From RPQJ01 sp963746325 (GTDB taxonomy: Bacteria; Pseudomonadota; Gammaproteobacteria; Steroidobacterales; Steroidobacteraceae), in assembly GCA_963746325.1 (NCBI GenBank), contig CAVVBC010000025.1, positions 1-64,000 on the forward strand: a stretch of DNA of 64,000 nt, written 5' to 3'. Numbering within the stretch: the first letter of the stretch is position 1; each line of letters opens with the position of its first letter. The translations under genes were made by a program, and so were the position numbers. Below, piece after piece: positions 19,511 to 28,757 of this stretch. The notes beneath the pieces were generated by a model, which worked only from the letters and a program-made list of their open reading frames with translations, was not told the origin of the DNA and made no database searches.

Positions 19511-20452
19511 TCAATCGCTCGCCTGGCCTACATCCACCATGCGCCAGCGGGTGCTGGTCTCCACCGATTCGTCCCACGCGATCGAGCGATTGCGGCCTGC
19601 CGCCTTCGCCAGCAGCAAGGCCTGGTCGGCGCGACCGATCGAGACCGAAACGTCGGCAACCGGGTCGAGCAGGGCGAGCCCGAACGAAGCAGACACTTTC
19701 ACGGCCGCGCCCTGAATGTTCGCGACGACCTTCATCGCCGCGAGGGCGTTCCGCACCCTGCTCACGACGGACTGCGCCATTGCGATGTCCGCGCCCGGAA
19801 GTGCCACGAGGAACTCGTCGCCGCCGTAGCGGAACACCTTGTCATGCGGGCGCAGGTTCAAGTCCAGGTGCCGCACGAGACCGATCAACACCTCATCGCC
19901 CACGGCGTGCCCATACACGTCGTTGATCTCCTTCAGGCCGTCGACGTCCACGAACACCAGCGCGCACGATGCGCCGCGATCGCGGGTCGCGCACTGCAGC
20001 TCTTCCAGGGCCGGCATCATGTCCGCACGGCCGTAAGCCGTCGTCAATGCATCGCGATTGCCGAGTGCGCCGTGAATGGCCAGTCGCAATTCATCGACGT
20101 GCACCCGCAGGTGTGCATTGTTCGCGACCAGTTCCTCGAAATCGAGACGGTCGATGGCTCCGTTGGCGCGCACCGAGCGCAGCAGGCGGGCGGCTGCCTG
20201 GTGCAACTGCTGGTGTTCTTTGCCCATGGCAACGAATACCGGCTCAGCGCGCATGGCATTGGGCGCTTCGTCGTAGAACCACTGGCCAAGCGGGCATTCC
20301 CGATGCGCAGTCGGCGAGAGGTCATGCGGCGCCACCGGGTGCTCGCAGAACATCGAACGCAGCAGGTTCTCGTGCCAGGCCGCGTGGTCATCCATGACCA
20401 GGCGCAGGCTGTTGGCAGCGCGACGCAATACAGACGGTTCCATCCGGTCCAT
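19511..20452 (-). CDS. dgcZ: DgcZ-like diguanylate cyclase (CZB-GGDEF)
   Basis: 313 residues, intact. The N-terminal CZB zinc-sensing domain shows DDHAAWHENLLRSM, HRECPLGQWFYDEAP and GKEHQQLHQAA, matching the His/Cys/His/His ligand layout of E. coli DgcZ. The C-terminal GGDEF domain has ALVFVDVDGLKEINDVYGH and the active site RYGGDEFLVALP; it makes cyclic di-GMP from GTP. An RXXD inhibitory site is not obvious. The ATG at 20452 is chosen because a strong ribosome site (GGGGAGGAT) precedes it, within a 12-bp hairpin that would block it. It should promote biofilm in response to zinc or envelope cues (inference from DgcZ). Confidence 0.88.
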   Translation of the reverse strand: MDRMEPSVLRRAANSLRLVMDDHAAWHENLLRSMFCEHPVAPHDLSPTAHRECPLGQWFYDEAPNAMRAEPVFVAMGKEHQQLHQAAARLLRSVRANGAIDRLDFEELVANNAHLRVHVDELRLAIHGALGNRDALTTAYGRADMMPALEELQCATRDRGASCALVFVDVDGLKEINDVYGHAVGDEVLIGLVRHLDLNLRPHDKVFRYGGDEFLVALPGADIAMAQSVVSRVRNALAAMKVVANIQGAAVKVSASFGLALLDPVADVSVSIGRADQALLLAKAAGRNRSIAWDESVETSTRWRMVDVGQASD

Positions 20453-20484
20453 CGGAATCCTCCCCGTAAGGTGGGGAGATTCCG
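20453..20484 (-). promoter_or_regulatory. Hairpin sequestering the dgcZ-like ribosome binding site
   Basis: On the minus strand CGGAATC-TCCCC (20484-20473) pairs with GGGGA-GATTCCG (20465-20453), leaving a 7-base loop and one bulged G. The stem totals 12 bp, ends directly against the start codon and contains the whole Shine-Dalgarno. The ribosome could bind only if the helix opened, so a thermosensor, protein or small-RNA switch is possible. Confidence 0.6.
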
Positions 20485-20650
20485 TCAAATGGCGGCGCGT
20501 GCACAAGCGGCAAACGCGGTTTTGTGGAGTGGATCGCGACTACCGGGGGCAGTGGGAAAGCAGGGCATAGCCACGGCCTGATCGCTTACATACAGTGCAG
20601 CGCGCTCCGGTCGCACCAGCCCGCGATTGGCTGTGCGCTTAGCAGGGGGT

Positions 20651-21634
20651 TCAGCCCCACAGCGCCTGTTCTGGCGGATGCATCACGCTGCAGGCAAAGC
20701 GGATCGGAAACTGCCGGTCGAGTCGCTGCAGCAGCGGGCCGTCGAGGTCGACGTAGCGGCACGACTGCGCGACCAGGAACGCCGGCGCCATCGCCAGCGA
20801 CGTGCCGCACATGTTGCCCACCATGAGTTCGAAGCCGAGGCGCGCGGCCTCCCTGCACAGGTGCAACGCTTCCGTCAGGCCACCGCACTTGTCCAGCTTG
20901 ATGTTCACGTAGCGATAGCGACCGGCCAGTGCCGGCAGCGACGCGCGATCCGTGCAGGACTCGTCGGCAGCGAGCGGCAGCCCCAGGTGCAAGCCATCCA
21001 ACTCATGCTCGGCGCCGCGCGGCAAAGGCTGCTCGATGAGTTCCACGCCGTGCGCCTGCATCTGCGGCGCCAGTCGCTCGAGCAGCGAGCGCGACCAGGA
21101 TTGATTGGCGTCGACCATGAGGCGGGCCGTGGGATGTTCCTCACGCACGATCCGCACCAGGTCCACGTGGCGTTCGTGATCGACCTTGAGCTTGATCAGG
21201 CCGTACTCCCTGGCGTCACGGGCCTTGCGACGGATATCGGCTGCGCTGCCCAGGCCGATCGTGAAGGCCGTGGTGACGGGGCAGGGCGATGACAACCCGG
21301 CCATGCGCCAAACGGGCACGCCGGATTCCTTGGCACGCAGGTCCCACAACGCGCAATCCAGCGCGTTGCGAGCGCCTCCAGCCGGCAGCAGACGCAGCAA
21401 CTCGTCACCCGTGATTTCATCGCGCAAGCTGCCGCGTACTGCATCGATCTGCGCGGCCATCGATACCGGAGTTTCGCCGTCGTAATCGACACCGGCTGCT
21501 TCGGCCCAGCCGTGCTTGCCGTCACGCCCGGTGAGCGTCACCACCAGCACAGGAATGTGGGTGATCGAATCGCGCGCGGTCGCGAAGGGTTCGTTGAGTT
21601 CCCAGCGTTCGAGCAGGGTCTCGACCGCGATCAT
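20651..21634 (-). CDS. dgcA: Dipeptide epimerase / DgcA, enolase superfamily
   Basis: 327 residues, intact. The muconate-lactonizing subgroup features are in order: IKLKVDH (catalytic KxK), LMVDANQSW (metal Asp), IEQPL (metal Glu), LAADESC (metal Asp) and VNIKLDKCGG (second catalytic Lys). These match L-Ala-D/L-Glu epimerases, and in the pairing with DgcN the enzyme epimerises N-acetyl-D-glutamate to the L form. Start ATG at 21634 overlaps the dgcN stop by four bases (ATGA), indicating coupling. Confidence 0.88.
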   Translation of the reverse strand: MIAVETLLERWELNEPFATARDSITHIPVLVVTLTGRDGKHGWAEAAGVDYDGETPVSMAAQIDAVRGSLRDEITGDELLRLLPAGGARNALDCALWDLRAKESGVPVWRMAGLSSPCPVTTAFTIGLGSAADIRRKARDAREYGLIKLKVDHERHVDLVRIVREEHPTARLMVDANQSWSRSLLERLAPQMQAHGVELIEQPLPRGAEHELDGLHLGLPLAADESCTDRASLPALAGRYRYVNIKLDKCGGLTEALHLCREAARLGFELMVGNMCGTSLAMAPAFLVAQSCRYVDLDGPLLQRLDRQFPIRFACSVMHPPEQALWG

Positions 21635-22648
21635 TCGCGTACGAGAGCCGCCGCCAGGCGCTCGACGCCGCCGCGCAGCGGATCGCAGACGGGCAGTCCC
21701 AACTCGTGCTCGAGCCTGTCGCGGTATTGACGCCAGTCGGCATCCGCAAGCGTCGAGGAGTTGATGCTCAGTCCCACGCAACGGATGTTGCGATTGGTCA
21801 GGCGACCGGCCTGCAGGTAGGCGTCGATGACGACGTCCAGCGCCGGGATGGGGAAGTCCGGGTACTCCTCGATCGTGAGGCGCTCCGGGGCGTGACACAG
21901 CACGATCGCGTCCGGTTGCGAGCCATGCAGCAGCCCGAGGGTGACCGCGGCATACGCCGGATGAAGCCGCGGCCCTGGCCTTCGATGACGTCCCAGTGGT
22001 ACGGGCGTTGTCGGGCGAAAGCACCTCCGCCGCACCCGCCAGGAAGTCGGCGACGAGCGCGTCGCTTGCCGATGCCGCTGCCCGCGATCATCAGGCCGGT
22101 CTGGCCGGTGGCGCGGACGTTGGGCAGGCATGCCGCTCGTGTCGTGCAACGCGCGGGTCAGCGCCAGCGCGGTGTACTTCTTGCCAGGCGCGCAGTCCGT
22201 TGCCGCTGTCGAGCACCCGCTTGCCGCTGCGCTTCGTCCGTCGCGACTGGGTCATTCGTGTCGGATGTCGCACGTCGATCAGCCGCACTCCGTTGGCCTC
22301 GGCTGCGCTCTCGAGTCGCGGGAACGAAGTCGCGTCGGGTATGCATGCCGCTCACGACATCGAGACCCGCGTCCGATGCGCGCCTCGACGTCGTGCAGCC
22401 AGGCTTCGGGCAGCGTACCGCCGGTGGGGGCCACACCGATCACGATCGAGCCCGCGCCACGCGCGGCTGCTCGTGCGGGTCGAGCATTCGCGGCAGGTCG
22501 AGCGTCACGGGTCGCCGACGGGCAGCGACCCATTCGCCGATGACGTCGCCTCGGGGCACCGTCAGCGCAGGCCGAATGCCGTCTTGCAGTCGGACTTGAG
22601 CGTGGCATCGCCGAGGTAAGCAGGTAGGGTTTGCGCAGCTTCCAGCAT
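21631..22648 (-). CDS. dgcN: DgcN (DUF1611) D-glutamate N-acetyltransferase-like (frameshifted)
   Basis: About 335 residues. The landmarks are MLEAAQTLPAYLGDA, a diagnostic VDVRHPTRMT, the P-loop-like region GTDCAPGKKYTALALTRAL with HDTGMP, and the C-terminal AYAAVTLGLLHGSQPDAIVL, CVGLSINSSTL and VCDPLRGGVERLAAALVRE. DgcN-type proteins acetylate D-Glu so that the adjacent epimerase can act on it. The frame changes near 22560, 22480, 22400, 22330, 22200, 22110 and 22010. The stop at 21631 overlaps the epimerase ATG. Confidence 0.8.
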
Positions 22649-22700
22649 GATCGGGGACCCTCCAATAGGTGACCGGCCATGGCTCGATGCGGCTCAGTCC

Positions 22701-24221
22701 CTAGCGCGGGCACCGCCCGGGGCGCGCCCCGGTGACCTTGCCGTCGCGCACCACCCACTCACCCGCCACCAGGACATGCGGGATGCCGAGCGGCGGCGCT
22801 TCGGGCTACTCCACCGTCGATCGATCGATCACGACCGCGGGATCGAGCATCACCAGGTCCGCTACGTACCCAGCCACGATCCGGCCGCGGTCCGCCAGTC
22901 CCAGTTGCGCGGCGGGCAGGCTCGTCATCTTGCGGATCGCCTCCGTCAGCGGGAGCACCTCTGCCTCGCGCACGTAATGGCCGAGTACGCGCGGGAATGC
23001 ACCCGCGCCGCGTGGGTTCGAGCCGTCCAGTTCGCCGTCGCTGCTGAACATGATGTCCGGATGTGCGATGAACCAGCGCAGGTCGTCCTCGCTCATCGAC
23101 GAGACCAGCCACGTTCTCCATGTCTTCGTCCGTGCCAACCGCGGCCTCGGTGGCGCGCACGATCTTCATGAACGCATCCTCTGGCGTCATCTCCGCCATC
23201 CTGCTGCGACCGTGGTCGAGCGTGCGCCCAGCCAGCGCTCGGGCTCAGGGGTGTATTTGCCCAGGCGAATGGCTGCCGCGCCGCCGTTGTCCGCAATTGC
23301 CCGCGCCACCTTCTCCGGCGTTGAAGAAATCGCGGTCCGGCACGAGCACGCGGATCGTCGAGTTCCAGAACGTGTAAGGGTTACACGTCGGCCTTGAGGT
23401 TCACGCCCTCGCGCCGCGCCTGGTCGAAATACGCAGGCATGCGCGTGGCCGCCTGGTGCCAGACAGCGGTCGAGCCGAGCTTTACGTGCGTGATCTGGAC
23501 CGGGATGCGGGCCTCGCGGCCGATGCGCATGGACCTCGTCGAAGGCGTCGAACGTCTTGTTGGCCTCGTCACGGACGTGGATGATGTAAAGAAGCCGCCC
23601 CCGGCTGCGGCTACCTTCGACAGCTCGACGACTTCCGCGGTCGTGGAGAAATAGGCGGATTCGTACTCGAGGCCGGTAGACAAGCCGAAGGCACCCGCGG
23701 TCAGTCACGCTCGCCAGCAGTGCCCGCATCTGCGGCGAGTTCCGGCCTCGGTCGACGGGCGGTACAGGTCTTTGCCCATGACCTGCGCACGCACCGTGGC
23801 GTGTCCCACCATGCTGGCCACGTTCAACGCCGGCGGTGTGGCATCGAGCCTGCGCAAACCAGTCACGCAGCGGAAAGGTAGGGAGTCGCCATCCTGGCCG
23901 ACGAAGATCGTCGTGACGCCCTGGCGAGTGACCGTCGCAGCGTCCAGGTCCTCGAGCAGGCCGCCGCTGCCATGGCTGTGCATGTCGATGAAGCCTGGAG
24001 CCAGGGCGAGCCCGCGCAGATCGCTGACCGCCTCGCCGGGGAGGGGCTCGAGGCGCGGAGCAATCGCTGCAATCCGGTCGCTCTGCACGCGGACGTCGGC
24101 CGCGAAAGGGGCACCGCCCGTGCCCGTCGTACACCATCGCATTGCGAATCAGCACATCGGCATCAGCGTGATTGCTTGCAACCAGTGCACAGAGCCCGGC
24201 CAGCAGACCGTGGGTTCGCAT
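22701..24221 (-). CDS. N-acyl-D-amino-acid deacylase (D-aminoacylase), exported (frameshifted)
   Basis: About 500 residues. A signal peptide-like start (MRTHGLLAGLCALVASNHADA) is followed by DVLIRNAMVYDG, GLALAPGFIDMHSHG (first metal His pair), LNVASMVGHATVRAQVMG, FSTGLEYESAYFS, PVQITHVKLGST, FIAHPDIMFSSDGELDG and a C-terminal GEWVVRDGKVTG. This is the amidohydrolase-superfamily D-aminoacylase, which hydrolyses N-acyl-D-amino acids. The frame changes near 24135, 23870, 23700, 23610, 23530, 23390, 23310, 23100, 22810. It is 52 bases upstream of dgcN in the same direction; the three likely form one D-amino-acid operon. Confidence 0.82.
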
Positions 24222-24341
24222 TTAGATCGCCTGTTGCAGTTCGACTGCTGCATTCTAGCGGATCGCTCGCAGGTCGCCATGCAACGTGGAACTGCGCCTT
24301 CTGGGCTACGATACGCGGCCAGCAAGCGCGGAGGACTGCCC

Positions 24342-25233
24342 ATGACTGAGAGCACACGGATGCAGCAAGCGAGCGACTTTGATCCCGAAGTCCTGCTGAT
24401 CTTCGACCAGTACGTCCACGGCGACATCGATCGACGGACGTTCCTGGCGCGGGTGGGGGAGATCCTGTCGCCACCGTGACTGCCGCCGCCATGCTCGACG
24501 CACTGATTCCACGGTACGCGGCCGCGCAGCAGGTCTCGCCCTCCGATCCCCGCCTGGAGACGGGGTACGTCGATACGGTTCGCCGCAAGGGCATGGCCGG
24601 GCGCGCGGCCACCTGGCGCGTCCGGCCAGCGCCACGGGCCCGCTGCCGCGTCCTGGTCGTGCATGAGAATCGCGGCCTGAACCCGCACATCGAAGACGTC
24701 GCGCGACGTCTGGCCGTGGAACATTCGTGGCGTTTGCGCCCGATGCATGATCCTCTCGGCTACCCCGGCGACGACGACAAGGCGGTGCCCTGTTCCGGAC
24801 GGTCGATCACGCCAAGGCGATGAGGACCTCTACGCCGCGCGCCGTCTGTCCGGCCCAGCCCGATACACGGGCTCGCTCGGCGTCGTCGGCTTCTGCTTCG
24901 GCGGCGCCATCGCGAACGGGCTGGCAGGGCCCATGCGCCGACCTGTCCGCGGCCGTGCCGTTCTACGGCAGCGCGCCGCCACTCGACAACGTGGGCGCGA
25001 TCAAGGCCGAACTCATGCTGCATTTCGCGGCGAACAACGAGCGGGTCAATGCCGGCAGCTGGCCGCCGTTCGAAGCCGCGCTGAAGGCGGCTGGCGTCAA
25101 GCACACCGCGCATGTGTACCCGAATACGCAGCACGGCTTTCACAACGACACGACGCCGCGTTACGACGCGGAGGCAGCCCAGCTGGCCTGGGGTCGGACG
25201 CTCGAGTTGTTCAATCGCGTCCTGCGCGGTTGA
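24342..25233 (+). CDS. Dienelactone hydrolase family protein (frameshifted)
   Basis: About 297 residues. Start ATG 24342 with GGAGGA upstream. An N-terminal DRRTFLARVGE segment followed by alanine-rich hydrophobics looks like the start of a Tat-type export or cleaved form seen in this family. The alpha/beta-hydrolase core has VLVVHENRGLNPHIEDVARRL, nucleophile elbow GVVGFCFGGAIANGLA (Cys) and the catalytic His in NTQHGFHNDTT. These enzymes open enol-lactones such as dienelactone, though many relatives have other substrates. The frame changes near 24470, 24625, 24715, 24790 and 24935. It diverges from the D-aminoacylase gene over a 120-base gap. Confidence 0.85.
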
Positions 25234-25266
25234 GCGAGGCTGCCTGGCGCGGATTCAGCGTATGAA

Positions 25267-26154
25267 TCAGGCGCCAGCGTCTCGCTGCTTCCAGCGCGCT
25301 GCGAGCGCTGCAATGTATTTGGGGCGGGTATCGCAACAGCCGCCGATCGACGTTGCACCCGCTTCGACCCAGCGCTCGCTGGCGGCCACGTATTGCTGCG
25401 GCGTCAGGGCAGGAGCGGCGAGGGCGTCCAGCGACGACTGGTCCACTGCGCTTTCGCAGCTGTTGGCATAGGCCCCCAGCGGCCGGTCGGTACGTCGTCG
25501 CATGAGATCCAGCGCGGGTTGCACGAGACCGGTGGGCACGCAGTTCACCATGTATCGACGGGCAGCCGCTCGAGTCGTCGATCCCCTGCTGCAGCGATTC
25601 GCCGCCACGGATGACCGGCGCGTCGACACGCAGGTTCCAGGACACCCACACCGGCAGGTTGAACTCGGCTTGACTCGCGCGGCTGCCACGGCCTCGCGCA
25701 CGGTCGTCAATGTCTCGGCGATGACCATGTCCACTTCGGTCGCGAGCACGCGGGCAATGCGCAGGTACGCCTCGAACAGGTCCCGCTCAGGCATGACCCG
25801 CTCAAACTCATAGGTCGTATCGAGCGGTGGCAACGATCCCGCGACGAGCACCTCGGGTCGTGCGCTCGCCGTGCGCGCCTCGCGCGCCAGCCGGCACGCC
25901 AACCGCGTGAGCTCGTCGAGTCGATCAGCCATGCCTACCCGGGCGAGCAGATTCGGAACGACGGCGTAATTGTTGGCCGTGATGACGTCCGCTCCCGCGG
26001 CTATGTAGTCACCATGGACTTGCCGCACGGTCTCGGGGTCGTGAACCAGCGCCATGGCCGACCAGGCAGAGCTCTTGTCGTCGGGCACAGTGGCACCGCG
26101 GGCACGCAGTTCGGTGCCCATCGCGCCATCGAGAATGGTGATTTGCTGCGTCAT
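25267..26154 (-). CDS. Homocysteine S-methyltransferase family protein (frameshift pair)
   Basis: 295 residues. It has ITILDGAMGTELRARG, ADVITANNYAVVPNLL, the zinc Cys in MVNCVP and the Cys pair in GATSIGGCCDTRPKYI, all of the pcm/Hcy-binding domain. The enzyme moves a methyl group from S-methylmethionine or betaine to homocysteine, giving methionine. Residues encoded by about 25680-25570 are out of frame: the expected WVSWNLRVDAPVIRGGESL appears in another frame, so one deletion and one compensating insertion occur there. It runs convergent to the dienelactone hydrolase. Confidence 0.85.
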   Translation of the reverse strand: MTQQITILDGAMGTELRARGATVPDDKSSAWSAMALVHDPETVRQVHGDYIAAGADVITANNYAVVPNLLARVGMADRLDELTRLACRLAREARTASARPEVLVAGSLPPLDTTYEFERVMPERDLFEAYLRIARVLATEVDMVIAETLTTVREAVAAARVKPSSTCRCGCPGTCVSTRRSSVAANRCSRGSTTRAAARRYMVNCVPTGLVQPALDLMRRRTDRPLGAYANSCESAVDQSSLDALAAPALTPQQYVAASERWVEAGATSIGGCCDTRPKYIAALAARWKQRDAGA

Positions 26155-26252
26155 TTGTACAGGCTAGCATTGCCGGTGCCGGTCGCAGCGGCAACCATTT
26201 GAAAAGCCGAGGCTGAGATCAATATGTGGTGCGCAGGCAGTCGGACGTGAGC

Positions 26253-27314
26253 ATGCAAAGTAAGTCGTTCCGGCGAAACACACGACAAATCCTGATTCTG
26301 CTGCTTGTCGTCGGGAGCATTTGGGCCTTGGTCTGGTCAGTGACCTCGGCGTTGCTGCCGCGGCTCGTGCGCGCGGCACTTCCCACAGTGCAGGCCAATC
26401 TGGAGCCAGAGCGGCGTCGGGCTGGGCGATATCTCCTTCACGGGGCTTCGGCTCTCTCCTTGCTTAACAGCTTAGAGCTGAGCGAACTGCAGGCCCGACT
26501 TGATCTGCAACCCCGGGATCGAATTCAGCTTCGGTCACGGCTCGACATCGCGAAGCTCGAGGTTCGACTAACCAATCCGCTCAGCCTGCGCGGCTCCGTT
26601 CAGGCCACTGGCCTGGAGGTTAGCCTCGATCCATCGGATCGCCCGCCGCAGATGCCATTCGACCGACTTTCCAATGCCCGTTTGGTGATTGGCGACCTTC
26701 CACTTGCCGACCCGCGACGGGCCTCGCATGCGATGCGCGAGAAGCTGCAGGCGCTGTTTTCCGAGAACTCGCGACCGGCGTATGTCGCGTTCAGCGGCGA
26801 TGTGATCCTGGACATCCAGGGTGTCACCCAGGTCGCGAAACCTCATACCGAGCGAGCCGGAGAGACCTTCAAACTGCGATTCCGGGAAGAAGCATCCGGG
26901 CGATAGCCCGGGCCAAGGGCATGAGACTGGTCCCCGAGCAGATCGAAATCGTATCGCTGTACCGCTGCGGGCCCCGGTGATCCTGGTACTGACTGACCAG
27001 GCACGGGCGTTGGCGGCCAGCACGCGCCCGATGATGCCTGGCTACGCGATGCAACGCAGCACGTGATCTGGAGCTACTTGTTGACCCGCACCTTCGGGCC
27101 CGAATTCGGATCACGGTCACCGATGCCCAGGAGTTGCGGCCGGGCAATGCCGAACGAGCGCGCCATGGACTTCCACAACAATGTCATCGGCCGGCGCTTC
27201 GTCTCCGAGAATGTCCCACTCGCTGCGCTTCCACAGCTCGTCCGGTCGCATCCTGACGTCATCCGCCACCCCGATGAGGTCAAGTCCTTCGGCGAGGATC
27301 GCCTCTTGCGTTGA
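26253..27314 (+). CDS. Membrane-anchored hypothetical protein with a DUF6973-like C-terminal domain (frameshifted)
   Basis: About 350 residues. It has one N-terminal membrane helix (QILILLLVVGSIWALVWSV) and then a beta-rich middle (SLRGSVQATGLEVSLDPSD). The C-terminal part reads LRDATQHVIWSYLLTRTFG followed by MDFHNNVIGRRFVSENVP. The pattern D-A-x-Q-H...mD-x-x-NN-x-x-GR resembles DUF6973, a domain often associated with secreted or cell-surface proteins. The frame changes near 26890, 26965, 27040, 27115 and 27160. ATG 26253 is preferred; a GTG at 26226 is possible. The domain call rests on my recollection of the pattern. Confidence 0.5.
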
Positions 27315-27339
27315 ACGAGAACGTCGGCGCTTCGAGTCG

Positions 27340-27851
27340 CTACCTCGCGTGCCGAGAGGTCCTGCTGGCCCGGTGTGCGTCGCGTTCTGCACGCTGCGCT
27401 GCGACGATGCCAGGGATCCGGGCGCGCTGTTCGGGCGTGAGTTTCGCGTAGACCTGTGTCCATAGGTCGCTCATCAGCTGGATCTGGTCCGCGGCGTTCG
27501 ATTTGGCGGATGCCAACATCCCTGCGTAGGCCGGGTCGGTGGGCGGGGTGACTTCGAGCTGATCGCGAGCGGCGCGGCCGCTCTGGTGGACCGCCTGCAG
27601 CTGCGGTTTGCCCTGGTCGAAGATCGCGCGGACCTGCGCCTTCTGCTCCGCGGTCAGGTCAGACTGGTTGAGCACGCGGTGAAAGGCTCGGTCGGGACCG
27701 CCCGGACCGCCGTGGCCATCGAGCATTTCATGCTGCATCGAACCGGTATTCTGCGGGGTTGCAGCGGGTTGGGTCCGGCGGCGGCGAGGGCGATGCCACC
27801 CAGTGCAGGAGTCAGGCAGAGGGCATAGATCGTGGCTCGAATCGCTTTCAT
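27340..27851 (-). CDS. Spy/CpxP-like LTXXQ periplasmic protein (frameshifted)
   Basis: About 170 residues. Signal peptide MKAIRATIYALCLTPALGG, then a helical domain with the LTXXQ-type motif LTAEQKAQVRAIFDQGKPQL and a second copy, YAKLTPEQRARIPGIVAAQ. Spy and CpxP are cradle-shaped periplasmic chaperones or stress sensors. The His/Gly-rich segment near the N-terminus (HGGPGGPDRAFH) is also common in the family and may bind metal. The frame changes near 27770. It runs convergent to the DUF6973-like gene with a 25-base gap. Confidence 0.8.
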
Positions 27852-27965
27852 GGAGTTTGTTACCTGTGCGAGGGTGCGGGAGTCGCGGCGCGCTGTTTGG
27901 AACGGACCGGGGATGATGAAGCGCGACGCGGCTGGATGCGGTCCGTTGACACGTGGTCGTTCGCT

Positions 27966-28416
27966 TCACGTGCAGCCGACGGCTTCGTTGCCGCCGCCGG
28001 GAACGCTTTCTGTCAATGGGGTGGCTCGCTCCTTCTCTCGTGACCCAGCCGGTCTCAGCAGCACCGTGCCGAAGCCGAGCAACAGCAGCAGTTCGACAGC
28101 GACGCTGACGAGAATGGCGGGGCCGGCTCGCCGCGCGCGGTACTCGTACAACCCCAGCCCGACGAGCAGTGCATTGACCAGTACCGCGAACAGGCTGACG
28201 CTGGTGATCAATTCCGCGGACGTGGTCGTGCGCACCATAAAACACAGCAGCGCCACGCCCAGGTACACGGCGCCGATGCGTCGGCCGACCAGCAAGGCGC
28301 CGAGACTAGGCTCGATGCGCCAGCGCTGCAGCATCAATCGACCGGCGAACAGCCAGCCGGCTCCGAGCGATCAGAGCGGCCAAGACACGTCACGATCGCA
28401 AGCGTTGAAAGCTCAT
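27966..28416 (-). CDS. Small integral membrane protein (frameshifted)
   Basis: About 145 residues with four predicted membrane segments: SLGALLVGRRIGAVYLGVAL, ELITSVSLFAVLVNALLVGL, YEYRARRAGPAILVSVAV and LLLLGFGTVLL. The architecture resembles DUF4345-type or related small membrane proteins, but I cannot name a family. The ATG at 28416 (MSFQRLRS) needs one or two frame changes near 28385-28345; an in-frame ATG at 28337 gives a 123-residue form. It lies 115 bases upstream of the Spy-like gene on the same strand. Confidence 0.55.
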
Positions 28417-28757
28417 GGCTGAGTTCCTGAGCCGGGGGCGGCCACCCGCGTGGCGTCGGGGATCATTCCGTGCCTAGTCTGACGCCAATGACGGCACCGG
28501 CCACGACTCAGCGATCGACTTTGCCTCGGTCCCGTGCATCGCGTTCCTTACGGGGAACCAACCAAGGCGGTCAGACCCTCGGTCAGGCAGCCCGAATCCG
28601 ACGTTCGCAAAAAGACCGAGGGGGGTGCCCAAAATCACCAGCAGCGACACCAGGGCCAGACCCACGCAGGCCCTAGTTCATATTTTTTTTGACATAATAT
28701 ACATTATGCGTACCGTTCGAACCCCACATGAACCCGTACCTCCGGCCATCAGCCGAC
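28417..28757. other. Intergenic region with a doubtful small ORF and an AT-rich island
   Basis: This 340-base stretch holds no convincing gene. On the minus strand, a short frame 28474-28681 (RACVGLALVSLLVILGTPLG...LASD) looks like a signal peptide or one membrane helix followed by about 40 residues; it needs one frameshift to reach an ATG at 28681. At 28682-28708 an unusual AT island (TATTTTTTTTGACATAATAT) breaks the GC-rich background. The rest shows nothing I recognise. Confidence 0.4.
28693..28708. promoter_or_regulatory. AT-rich dyad CATAAT-ATAC-ATTATG (possible operator)
   Basis: Six-base inverted arms flank ATAC, preceded by TTTTTTTTGACA. The dyad is the size of a small HTH-repressor operator and overlaps an ATG (28706) that opens only a 21-codon frame. 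It may be the remains of a regulator promoter; no dependent gene is visible. Confidence 0.35.
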
